Of a stretch of 64,000 bases of DNA, positions 9,365 to 20,095 are shown one piece after another; position 1 is the stretch's first letter; each line of letters starts with the position of its first letter. The notes beneath the pieces are model-generated. The model was not told where the DNA came from. It did no database searches and saw only the letters and a program-made list of their open reading frames with translations. A program made the position numbers and the translations under genes. The DNA lies in assembly GCA_039707655.1 (NCBI GenBank), contig CM077665.1:141485148-141549147 (forward strand). The letters run 5' to 3'. The DNA comes from Elymus sibiricus (lineage: Eukaryota; Streptophyta; Magnoliopsida; Poales; Poaceae).

Positions 9365-12337
9365 AGAAAATATCGTCCTCGAGATATCTAGGATTACCTC
9401 CCGGGGAAGGGGGACTTACCTGCGTGCGACTTGGATCCATCAGCGATCTTGTCTTCGTTGGTTCACTGCCCTTTTAACTGTCTTTTCTGATGGGCCATGG
9501 GTTGTCTTTGCACACAACTTCCTTGAATCCTTCTCTTTCCTGTGAGGCATACCTCTTGTCCCGGTAGTTTGTTACTGGATGGGGTAGCGGTTAATACCAA
9601 TAGACAGCTCGATTTCCAGGGCCTGGAAGTATCTGCTTCGGGTTTATTGTAATGCTTCGCACTTTGACTATCATGGGCAAGACATCCTTTCCTGGTACCA
9701 GGCTCTCATGCTAGTATAGCCTTGAGCTACTAGGAGTGGTTCTCTTTTGCCGTGTCAGAATGCTCAGTCTGGCTGTGGTTCCATACTGATGTTTTCTTCT
9801 GTCTTCGGCATTCCGACCTTGCACTTAGGCGCTCCATAACATGACCGAGCTATTGTTGCTATGTTCCCAACTGAAGTGTCAGGCATGATCACAAAATAAT
9901 CATAGACAGTAATCTCTTATTCTCATGATGTCATGATGTCTATGAGCTGTTGATGCTGATGTGCTTTGTGCCATTCTTTCTGAATGTCTTGTTTCAACTC
10001 CGTTGCTCGTGGAGATGGCTCTTTCATGTATAGCCTCTGTAGTCCTTGCTAATGTATAGCCTCTGTAGTCCTTGTTATGACCACTGAGCTGAGCATTATA
10101 TCGCTATCATCCGGTGCATCTTTCGGAGCATAGCTTCTTGTTTCGGTTGATGGCCCGTATTTGGGATGAGCCTGGCATGCTGGCTTCATTGTTGTGGCCT
10201 TATATGCAAGAGTCTGGCAAGGATTGATAATACTTCTCTGTCTGTGAAGCTGTATTTCGCTAACCGTCATGGAGGTTGTTTGTTCACCACTTCTATGTTC
10301 TTGACGGTTCCTTTGATGGACCTGTAATGTCCTGCCAATACGGCTCCTTGATTGTTTTCCCGGCTTGTCGGGCTTGTTCTCAGAACTTACTCTTGCATAC
10401 CTCGCAGGGGTTGCTGCGTTCATATCCTTCTTTGGAGTATGGGGCCAATGTTTCTCTAAACACAGTCATTCCCGTGCATGAGTGGCTCGCATGAACTGAT
10501 CCACTGGACTGCATGCTCACAACATATGCAGGTGTAGGATAAATCCTTTCATGGCCACTGAGTTCTGAGGCGGATGTATGCCCAGACTAGTTCGTGTGTT
10601 TTACAAGGTTGGCGTAGGTACGATGGTGTGTTGAAGGAGACTGAATTCCTTATGCTCAAAGCTTCTGTCAAAGTGGTGTGCTGAGGAAAGCTGGGTATCA
10701 TACCTCAAAAGCTTTCCTTCATATGTGGCTTGCCCCGGAAGGTCAGGTGCCTTATGCCAGAAGTTTTCCGTGGTAGCACGCTATGGAAGATGGGAGTGCC
10801 ATATCCCAGAGGGATCTCTCACAGAGTGGTGTACCGAGGAAGATTGATAGTCTGGTAAGCTCTTCTCGGTAGCTTGCGGGGAAAGGCTGGGTTCCTTATA
10901 CCAGAAGCCTTATGTACACAGTCGGATGTATGGCCGATTCCGGCTTCTTTCCGAAGTAACCGGAGTTTTTACCCATAGCAGAGCCAAAACTTGATATAGG
11001 CCATACCTTGACTGAAGATATTCTGATGGTCACGCACATTACTTGTCCTTCTGCGGATCTGATCATTGCTGCTGTAAAAGTTGCAAAACTGAGGCAGGCT
11101 TCATGTTGACAATTAATTCAGAATGCTTTTTTCATTCAAACCAGGTGTTGCTGAATCATAAGCAGTTGGCAAATAATTCCATTTGGTTCAGCTGAGCTTC
11201 CAAGCATGTTAGGTGCTCCTTGATTCGGACAACCGTGAGCTTATCCATATTCCTTGCAAACCTTGTTCACAGTGCCCAGAAAATTTTGTATTTGTACCGG
11301 TGAACTTCAAAATATGCTATGACATTTGTACCAGCATACCGGAGTTTTGTTGCTATTCTCGGCACCTTCACATTCTCGAAATATGTCTTCAGTTGGTAAA
11401 TAATTCTTGAGTCCATTGAGGAGAGACTTCAAGGTTTACCTTGCTGACTGAAATAGGCCTGGTATCGCGGACGGAATAATTTGTCCTTACTGGTGTTTAT
11501 TCTTGGCAACTTATCTGACTACTCCTCAGATGTGATCTATTCTGAGGCCAATTCTCTCAGGTATATTCTGGCCTTGTCTGTTGCACATATATTCTGCTTC
11601 TGACCCATTCTTCATTTTTGACAGATCCGAGGTTGCGATTCCGAATACCGGGCAGTTGGCTTGGCTTGTCTCTTACTGAGTTGGGATTATTGGGTATTAT
11701 CCCGCCTGTATGCTGGTCTTCTTGACGGCACTTGCAGATGGATCCAGTCGGAGCGAAGAAACGAAATCGACAAAAGAACCAAGAACCGCGAAAACCAAAA
11801 AGCAAATAAAGCTCAAATTTTGCGGACCTTACACACATGGCCGAAGATTCACTAGTATAACTAATATAGCGCACTCGATGCACCTCTAAGGATTTAGAAG
11901 CGAAACCACACAATGCTCCTGGTAGCGCTGGTGTCCAGCTCCTACTACTTCCTTAGGGAACATCACACTCGACTCACAACCATAGCCAAAGAGGCTTGGT
12001 TAACGATCCTAGGGTTGTCGAGGAGAGATAGAGTTTATAAGCGTTTCCCAAAGGAAACTAGAGTAAGAAGAGAAATGCCTTGGCTAGCAAGTAGGGGTAT
12101 GGGTATCTGGTTTACCTAGGGGGTTTCAGGGCTTACGGGTCGCTGCCGGGTGCGAGTGTTTCACACCGGAGGCAAGGGCCACGAGAGTTGGGGTCTGATT
12201 GAGCCAAAGACCTATGAGGTTGCCTTATGATCGGTAGTAGCCGTGCCAGGTGGCAAAGATGGCTGAAATCCATCTGGGCTTTCTACTGAACAAAAGACAG
12301 TGAAGTGTGGCTAGGGTAACCTATAGTCAGCCTGGCT
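9365..12337 (-). other. Internal region of the LARD-like element, no recognisable protein
   Basis: About 3 kb. The longest reading frames (10049-10423 and 11557-11913, both minus) show no zinc knuckle, protease, RT or integrase motif and look like chance frames. The region would be carried as RNA in particles made by another element. It contains a degenerate tandem repeat (10650-10930). I see nothing else that I can name. Confidence 0.65.
10650..10930. repeat. Degenerate tandem repeat in the LARD interior
   Basis: A unit of roughly 50-65 bp recurs about four times with many changes. Shared words are GTGGTGTGCTGAGGAAAGC / GTGGTGTACCGAGGAAGA, then TGGG(T/A)...CCATA or CTTAT, then CCAGAAG or CCAGAGG. 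Examples begin near 10672, 10765, 10833 and 10872. The role is unknown; it may be a structured RNA region of the element. Confidence 0.5.
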
Positions 12338-12349
12338 GCTCTGATACCA
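12338..12349 (-). promoter_or_regulatory. Primer-binding site for initiator Met-tRNA (LARD-like element)
   Basis: GCTCTGATACCA on the plus strand is TGGTATCAGAGC on the minus strand, the standard Met-tRNA primer-binding site of plant LTR elements. It lies 5 bp from the LTR border at 12355. This makes the right-hand LTR the 5' LTR. Confidence 0.85.
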
Positions 12350-14084
12350 TTCGTTGTGGCGCCCGGCCTGATTGCCAATGTAGCCAGACGGTTGCCACGC
12401 ATACCAGCCCAGGAAATCACTCTGGCATGCGTTTTTACAACAAGTATCAAGAACAACGGCATTTCTATTAATGGATATATAAGTCTTACATGAGGTATTA
12501 CAAGGGTGATGGCAGCGGAAAAGCTCTATCTAAGGCAGCATGGTCTTGGTGCGACTCCAATCCACAGGGATCTGACTAGGTTACTCCTCTAGCCTGCGAA
12601 CGCTCCGGCTCCTCGACGACGGACGACGAATCCTTATGTGAACCTGGCCACGTTAAAGGCCGCTGAGTACTTTTGAATGTACTCGCAAGCAAACCAAACT
12701 AACATATACACCAAGCAAAGCAATCCATGGCATTCAAGCATGCATTTGTTATTAGAGCAATATTAATTATCATGGCATAACAGGATTATCTAGCAAGATA
12801 ACCACTGAAGTAAATACAGTAAAGTAAAGCATACTAAGTAAATATTCCATACTCCGATCATTCTCACGATCCAATCTGAATCTAATCCAAATCCAATCCA
12901 AATCATATGGTCACGCGACCACTCATCTCATAGCCATCCCATGGCTAACATACCATATTCCTGACGTCATCTGATGTCTGCACCAGACGAGTTCTTCCAT
13001 CATTATTATCATTGTTACGGTTGACCACCTAGTGAGGTCTGGACGGGCTGTCCAATACTGTGGACGCGGCTATTCGAATAGATTTGACACTCTACAGAGG
13101 TTGCGCACTTTACCCACACCATGAAGCACCTGGCCTCATGATCCCACTCGGGTGGGCCAGCGTTGCTTCAACAAAACTTGCATGACCCGTGACTCTTTCA
13201 TCGTACCACCGGCACTCATCCTCCCCCGAAGGTATGCCCTGGGTGGCCCCTATGTCCTCATGACACCTGCCACCGTCGTGGCTAAACTAAACTGTCCCAA
13301 ACGGGGACTAGTCTGTCCCAAACGGGGACCGCGTGCAAAGAAACAATCAACTGGGCTCATAGGGTTATCACTGCCTACCTGATCAGGGTAGCACGCGTGC
13401 ATAACCCTCCCTCTTTGGAGGTACCGGTGAAAGAGCACGCGATCAGACCAAGTCAAGGCCGTCCCATACCGGCAAATGTGGTTGCACGGATAAACCCGGA
13501 CAGGTGACTCTAGATCAACCGACTAGGTTTCATCAAGTAAGCATGTGGTTCATCGCAACAACTTATGAGGGCAGCAACTATGCATTTAAACTATTTACTA
13601 TGAATTACTATATAGCAAGTGAACGAAAGTACTGTATGCAGTAAGTGCAATCTAACAGAAGAGTAGTTATTTCTATCACATACATAATCATTAAACATGC
13701 AAGAATAACACTGAGCAATGCTTTAGGGCATATATCAGATGGTCGGCTTGCGTGGGGTCGAAGAAATACTCCGGAAAGAAATGCGGTCAAGCCGCAAAAC
13801 GATACGCCGGAACGGTTCTCCTCCGGAGGGGACTGGTGGAAGGGCGAGGGCAAAATGGTAATTTTCACTATGTGACCACCTTGTGAAAATGATACCAAAA
13901 GAACGGACTTGCCGAGACGAAGATGTGGGCGCTGGAATCACCGGAATCGGAGTTACGGTTAAAAAGTTATGGCCGTTCGTTGTTTAGGCAGAAAATAAAT
14001 AATAATGTATTCATTTTCGCTCTAAACCAGTGAACGTCCACATTCTAACCGTTTCGGTCGGCGGTTGAAACGAGAAAGCGCACT

Positions 14085-14453
14085 TTACTGGAATACGCCT
14101 TCGAATAGCGAAAACGTATTCTCAAAAGTACGTTTCCACTTAAACCTTGCGGGCCCGGAGTCAACGCCCCTGTCTGACCGACAGGTGGGGCCGTAAGGGA
14201 GGCAGGGCCCACCGGCTGGGTCAACTGTTGCGTTCTCCCCAGCGCCCAACGGAGGCAGAGCAGAGGGCTCGGCGCCGGCGCTCGTCCCGGCCGCCCCGGC
14301 CATCCCCGGCGAAGCTCGGACCGCCGGAGTAACTAGCGCAAGGAGGCGCATCCGCCAGTGGGCACTGCTCTCGCTGGAGTGCAGCGGCGCAAGCGGGGCT
14401 CTCAACCGCGGCGGCCGGCGGCTACGGCGACTCCGGCACGGTGCTGCGGCCAC
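14085..14453 (-). other. 122-codon ORF in the transcribed part of the LARD LTR
   Basis: The ORF starts MAAAPCRSRRS about 240 bp downstream of the TATA box. It is open at full length in both LTRs (also 7058-7426, minus). The product is rich in Ala, Pro, Arg and Ser and resembles no family I know. Because LTRs are identical at insertion, openness in both is weak evidence. Strong GC bias also makes long ORFs likely by chance. Probably a leader ORF or nothing. Confidence 0.2.
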
Positions 14454-14690
14454 GGAGAGGAGGGCGGCGAGCCGCGGGGAGGGTTTAGGTGGTGGTGAGG
14501 GCTGCTGGAGAAGGCTAGGTGGAGCGGGGAGAGACCGCTGAGCTCAAACTCGAGCAGAGGGTCGGCGCGGCTATGGCGGCCGCGAGGTGGGATTGGGGCA
14601 CCGGGTCTAGCTCTGGTGGCTAGGAGGGAAGCTGAGAGGGAGAGGAGGGGGCTGGGAGCTCGACGATGCCTGGGGAGGCTCTGGCCTCGG

Positions 14691-14700
14691 CTATTTATAG
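14691..14700 (-). promoter_or_regulatory. TATA box of the LARD 5' LTR
   Basis: CTATTTATAG, read CTATAAATAG on the minus strand, followed in the direction of transcription by the GC-rich island. This is the copy that would drive transcription of the element. Confidence 0.65.
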
Positions 14701-16377
14701 CCCGGACATGGCTACTGGATAAGCTAGCCGCCGTGGCAAGCTTAGCCCCGCACTGGCGCTCCGGTGACACGCGGAGGAAGGGCGCGATGTCGGCAGGGTG
14801 CCCGGAAATGCGAAGGAGCTCGCAGGAGCTTCGGGAGAGCTCGGGGAGTGCTCTGGACACATGGCCAGGGAGATGCAGAGGCGATTTCTTCACGGGCACG
14901 GCGATGGCGACGTAACCACGGCGAGATAGGGCGGGGCAGCAGGGGGGAATTGACCGCACGAGCACGGGCTAGCTACTGGACATGGAGATGGCTCGAGAAG
15001 AAGAGGAAACGGACGAGGCCGAGGGCCCCAATGCACAGAGCATGCATTTGGCGCGCTCTGCCCGTGGTCACCGCGTGGCCACGGTATTGCCATGCCTTGC
15101 TCGATGCCAAACCATGTCCAGGGTGTTCTACACCCTACACTGAGTTGACTAGAGAGGGTTTGGAGGGGAGAGGAGGCAAAGACTGACTGATTTGAGCTCA
15201 CAATGGTCCTGACATGGAAGTGTTTGTGCTGTAGTGTGACCACCACATTAGTGATCTTGGCCTGATCTTTGGCATGGATTAGTCATCCACTAAGGTGGTC
15301 ATGATGCCAAGATTTCAGCACAAATGAATCAGTCTAGATGATACCTCCTTTGCAAACTTGCAAACTGGCCAGAATTGGAGATGTTGATTTTGGGGAAAAA
15401 TGGCTAAATGGATTGGGCTGAAATTTGGAGGAGGTGAATGATTTGAACATAGGAAGCTACTGTAAAAGTTTCAGCTCATTTGAAAATGCCAAAATGATAC
15501 TTCCTTCACAGAGCTTCCAAATGGACAGAAACTTAGGAAAATTGATGGGAAAATATGGATAGAGGGATTGAGCTGATTTTTGGTATCCATGAATGATTTG
15601 GCAATGCCAACTTCCATGAAAAGTTTCATCTCAACTAGATCAAGGAATAAAGCACTTCCTTTGCAATTAGCCCAACTGGACAGAATTTGCAAATGGATGT
15701 GGTGCTCAGAATGTGAACTATGGAACTTGGGATCTTGGTGGAAATGGGGAATATATGGACATGAGAAGCTCCACAATTTATTTGGGATTTTTCCTGGCTA
15801 CCAAAATGGTAGTTCCTTTAGAAAGTGCCCAAAATGCAATATTGGCATTAAATAGGAAAATGCAATTTACTTTATTTAATTATGGCCAATATTTTTATGG
15901 GAGCTCAATATGATCACAAAGAATATCTCCACAAGTTTTCATGAACTTTGGAGATGGATAGATATTGTCCTGGATTTAATTCCTTTAACTGGCAAAAAAA
16001 GGAATTAATTATAAATGAAAAATATTGCAAATGACTTGGCAATATTTTTGCATATCCAGGGTTTATAGATAAAGGATTATCACTGGGAAAAGTTTGGGAG
16101 TCAGCAGATTAAAGGAAATTGGGGTTCCTATGTAACTGGAAGGAGCAGGGTTTCCCTTCCGTCAACTCGAAAGGTAGGGTTTCGATGGCAAAGTCCTGAG
16201 ATAGATCTTGGGTGGCAAGGTTGGACTGGAGAGAATCTTTGGTTGGATAGGGAAGGCAAGGTTCGATGACCATCTTCACATACCCAAGAGTGAAGGAAAT
16301 CCGATAACATCGAGAAAAAAGACGGGAGTCAAATCCCGCAAAGGAAAAAAAACAGGAGCGAAAACCTGGGTGTTACA

Positions 16378-16884
16378 AAAAGCATCCCCCAATTCATGAA
16401 GGGAGTACTAGAGCTCTTGTCCACTCTGCCCAAGCAAATTGATGAGCTCAAACGATCAGCCGCCAGGAAGGGAGCAATGGCTGCGCTAAGCCGGTCTCTG
16501 GCCTTTGCCCTTGAGCTGACCGCAGAAGAGATGATGGACGGCTTTCCATCCAAGAAGGATGACGGCTCAGACTTTACCGAGGAGGATTACACCAAATGTA
16601 TGAAGGCCTCCCGAGTACTCGCATCAACACTTGTTGATGAAATTGATCTGACTTCCTACCAGGCGGCTTATGGCGAGGATAACAAACGAGTGCGCTGCCC
16701 AACCTTTGAAGCCAGGGACTTAATTCTTGCACGCCGTAAGCCACTCTTTGCTCCTGAAATTGACCCATCTCCCCTCTTTGATGAGGGCCGGTTTGAAGCT
16801 TTAACGAACTGCAACTGGGATGTGGACAATCTTCAGATCGAAGAGGTCGTAGACCCGACGCAGGCTGACCCGCCGTTGAGCTAA
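16378..16884 (+). pseudogene. Last exon (fragment) of the Tat antisense gene
   Basis: The frame is open from the LARD border to a TAA/TAG-type stop at 16884 and reads SIPQFMKGVLELL at its start. It aligns with the last exon of the antisense gene in the other Tat element (37307-37932, minus), roughly 70% identical by eye over about 160 residues, and both have no internal stop. Shared blocks are KRSAARKGAMA, EMMDGFP, MKAS and NCNWDVDNLQI. It is on the strand opposite to pol. The upstream exons were separated by the LARD insertion. Function unknown. Confidence 0.8.
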
Positions 16885-18006
16885 AGACCTTGCTCCTAAT
16901 TAAAGATAACCTGGCTTTCTAACCCGCTAGAAGTATGTAAAAAACTTAAGTCCTTTGCATTTTGGGCCCTCTGGAGAGCTTTGTAATAGGCGTAGAAAAA
17001 ACTTAATTGCCTGAGCCGTGCCATCGCGCACGTATGGAACTTTGCACAACTTGATGCACTTTTGTCTTCCTTGTAGTCTGCCCCAGATACCTTTCGTCTC
17101 ATCTTAATGGCGGCCCGTCTTAGGAGAAAAACCCTGCAAAGAATAAACAAGACAGAGTATGTTCTATATCGGTGTGAGGGCGGCTTGAACAGCATGACCC
17201 GGAGATGTTAAATCTTTTATGACCTTGCTTGTTAAATCTTTCGAAAACTCATATGTCGGCTCTTATGGCATGAATTTGTTGTTTGAACTCTTAGCAGTAC
17301 AGGGTCTCTAGTGAGAGTGACCTTCAACTCCTTTGAACGGCTCAGGGTCTCTAGGCGAGATTAACTTATAAGAGCAACAACAAACCAAAAAGAGGCGCAA
17401 CAGGGCATGAGTACCCCTAGGGCCCATAAGCTACTTCTCACGTGACATAAATCCGTCGTTTGAACCTTAAACAGTGCAGGGTCTTTTAAAAGAGTAACTG
17501 TTTTAAGAGTATGAACGGGCCACATAGCGGAGAGTATGCAGCAGATGGGTGAGTTTATCCTCGCTTTCCGTAAGCCGGTCCTCTCGTGACAAGAGCCGCC
17601 AGTTTAACCTTGACCAGTACAGGGTCTCTAGTGAGAGTGACTGTCAAATACTTTGAACAGCTCAGGGTCTCTAGCCGATATTAACTGGTAAGAGTTCGGC
17701 GGGTCACCTAGCGGAGCAGCAGCAGCATACAAGCAGGTTTAACTCGAACTTGCGGTGGCTGAAGAGTCAATCAAGAGGGTGTGTAAGCAAAACCCGGCGG
17801 GTTGGAAGCCCCCAAATGACCTTGTTGACGGAGTCAACTTTTTGGGTATATAACCCGGCCTTACGGTGCCTGAAGAGCCGATCAAGAGGGTGTGTAAGCT
17901 GAACCCTGGCGGGTTAGAAGCCCCCAAATGACCATGTGGTTGTTTCCATCTTTGCACAATCTGAAATGCATAAAAGGCAGAGGCCCCGGCTTGCAGGGAT
18001 GCTAAC
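16885..18006. other. Tat spacer between the antisense gene and integrase, with repeated motifs
   Basis: No coding sequence is supported. The words CAGGGTCTCTAG and AGAGTGAC recur at about 17300, 17345, 17480, 17620 and 17665, and correspond in reverse complement to the roughly 140-bp repeats of the other Tat element (36500-36900). Two copies of a segment with GAGGGTGTGTAAGC and AGCCCCCAAATGACC occur at about 17775 and 17885. Confidence 0.6.
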
Positions 18007-18012
18007 TTTATT
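18007..18012 (-). terminator. Candidate polyadenylation signal just after pol
   Basis: AATAAA on the minus strand, followed by GTTAGCATCCC. The other Tat element has AATAAAGTTGGCATCCC at the same place (36283-36299). Conservation in both copies suggests a real signal ending a sense transcript before the antisense gene. A (TA)n run lies directly upstream. Confidence 0.45.
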
Positions 18013-18059
18013 ATATATATATATAAGGTATATACAATGATGATGTACAATGATGGGAG

Positions 18060-19230
18060 TCGATGACTCAAGTATAGTAGGGCCGCAGATGAGCGATATT
18101 CCACGGCCGGTGGGTCTCCTGCCCAGAAGTACGTGACTCATCTCATATGTCAATGAGCTAATATGACCCATTGTTGAGATTTCTGCTGACCACAAAGGGC
18201 CCTTCCCATGGGGGAGATAACTGGTGCACATCCGTCTGGTCTTGAATCAACCGCAACACCAAGTCGCCTTCTTGAAACGTCTGGGTCTTAACTCTGCGGC
18301 TATGATAGCGACGCAGGTCTTGTTGATAAATCGCCGATCGAGCTGCTGCAAGATCACGCTCTTCATCCAAAGCATCTAACGCGTCCTGACGCGCTGTCTC
18401 ATTGTCTGTTTCAACGTAAGCCGCGACCCGCGGCGAGTCATGACGTATATCACTTGGTAACACGGCTTCTGCACCATAAATCATAAAGAAAGGCGTATAG
18501 CCTGTTGACCTGTTGGGGGTAGTTCTGATGCTCCAGAGAACCGATGGCAACTCTTCTACCCAACAACCTGGCGTTCGCTGTAAAGGAACCATAAGCCGGG
18601 GCTTGATACCTCTCAAGATCTCCTGGTTAGCACGCTCTGCTTGACCATTGGATTGTGGATGAGCAACAGCAGAGACGTCAAGCCGGATGTGCTCACTTTC
18701 ACAGAATGCCTGCATAGCCCCCTTGGATAGGTTTGTGCCATTATCTGTGATGATACTATGAGGGTAACCAAAACGGTAGATCAATTTTTTGATAAACTGA
18801 ACCGCCGTAGCCGCGTCACATTTGCGGACCGGCTCAGCCTCAACCCACTTGGTAAACTTATCCACCGCCACCAAAAGGTGGGTCTTCTTGTCCTTAGATC
18901 TCTTGAAGGGCCCGACCATATCAAACCCCCAGACTGCAAATGGCCAGGTAATTGGAATCATCCGCAATTCCTGAGCTGGTACGTGAGCACGTCGCCCGAA
19001 CTTCTGACATCCATCAGACTTGGTGACCAAGTCTTCTGCATCCTTATGAGCCGTCAGCTAGAAAAAACCATGTCGGAAAGCTTTGACCACCAAAGATTTT
19101 GAGCCGGCATGATGACCACAATCGCCAGCGTGAATTTCATTTAACATCTCCTTACCCTCTTCAGGAGAAACACAACGCTGAAAGACGCCAGTGACGCTGC
19201 GCTTATGTAACTCGCCATTGACGATGGTCA
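18060..19230 (-). pseudogene. Tat integrase
   Basis: The N-terminal zinc-binding part (GDCGHHAG, then DGCQKF) is at about 19160-18990. In the first C-X2-C position the sequence has Ser where the other Tat copy has Cys. A TAG stop at 19059-19061 replaces Trp before L-T-A-H. The core at 19030-18158 is open, with Asp in GFDMVGPF, Asp in ITDNGTNL and Glu in QAERANQE, so the D-D-E triad is present. A further stop at about 18158 cuts the C-terminal part, which continues in frame to about 18060. Confidence 0.88.
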
Positions 19231-20095
19231 TGGATTTAGATCTCCTCATGATTTGTCTCGTCAAGGTCTTGTCCTCGGGCAACTCGCCGCGAGTCAAGTA
19301 TGCTAGGTAAGGCAACGTCCAGTCAGGGATAGCATGCAGAGCCGCCACCAGCTGCCCCTCTGGGTCAGGTACTTCCAGATCCTCCTCTAAAGGTAGCTTA
19401 ACAGATGGGTGATATAACACATCCAAGAAAACGTTAGGCGGTACCGGCTTACGCTGAGAGCCCAGCCTTGATAGCACATCAGCCACCTCGTTCTTGCGAC
19501 GGTCAATATGATCCACCTGATAACCCTTGAAGTGACCAGCAATGATGTCCACCGCCTGACGATAAGCCGCCATCTGTGGGTCATTGGAATCCCACGTGCC
19601 TGAAACTTGCTGAGCCATGAGGTCTGAGTCGCCGAGGCATCTAACCCAGCTCAGGTTCATCTCCTTAGCCACACGGAGGCCATGAAGTAAGGCCTCATAC
19701 TCAGCTGCATTGTTAGTACAAGGAAACATCAGCCTTAGCACATAACAGAACTTATCACCTCTAGGGGAAGTTAAGACAATTCCTGCCCCTGATCCTTCCA
19801 AATGCCTGGATCCATCAAAGTGAATTGTCCAATACGTGTTATCCGGCTTCTCGTCGGGCGACTGACACTCTGTCCAGTCGTTTATAAAGTCCACCAGGGC
19901 CTGAGACTTGATAGCCGTGCGAGGCACATATTTTAGATTAAGAGGCCCAAGCTCCAATGCCCACTTAGCAATCCTGCCAGTGGCTTCTCTGTTTTGGATT
20001 ATGTCTCCCAACGGGGCAGAACTGACGACGGTGATCTGGTGTCCCAGGAAGTAATGTTTCAACTTACGATTTGCCATGAACACCCCATATATCAA
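19231..20095 (-). pseudogene. Tat RNase H region with an additional archaeal-type RNase H
   Basis: The frame runs from 20095 through the end of the first RNase H (KLIYGVF...HYFLGHQ) into a second RNase H domain. The second domain shows HFDGSRHLEGSGAG, NNAAEYEALLHGL, LGDSDL and RRKNEVADVLSRL. These carry all four acidic catalytic positions D-E-D-D. A dual RNase H is typical of the Tat lineage, where the first domain is degenerate. The domain is complete in this copy, unlike in 34470-34870. Confidence 0.85.

Larger units (their letters stand above)
5757..16377 (-). mobile_element. Non-autonomous long-LTR retrotransposon (LARD-like), left LTR cut by copia
   Basis: Two direct copies of a roughly 4-kb sequence flank a 3.0-kb internal region. 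In minus orientation the LTR starts TGTAACACCC and ends GCGCCACA. A PBS complementary to initiator Met-tRNA (TGGTATCAGAGC, minus) lies at the right LTR and a purine tract at the left LTR. No gag, protease, RT or integrase could be recognised inside. Long LTRs, short non-coding interior and Met PBS match the LARD class of Triticeae (Sukkula and relatives). That family assignment is inference. The element inserted into the antisense gene of the Tat element at 16378. Confidence 0.85.
12355..16377 (-). repeat. 5' LTR of the LARD-like element, complete
   Basis: A 4023-bp LTR, far longer than the 0.3-2 kb of most plant LTRs. Its outer end at 16377 abuts the antisense gene of the Tat element. The promoter lies about 1.7 kb in from the U3 end, so the transcribed R-U5 part would be about 2.3 kb and includes a GC-rich island at about 14140-14680. 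The left part holds a motif shared with two other long LTRs (13072-13102). Confidence 0.9.

Noticed and set aside
11557..11913. 118-codon ORF as a gag remnant of the LARD
   Set aside because: No zinc knuckle, no capsid-like pattern and no similarity to the other gag proteins in the window.
12338..12349. tRNA gene fragment
   Set aside because: Only 12 bases match initiator Met-tRNA, at the expected distance from an LTR. It is a primer-binding site.
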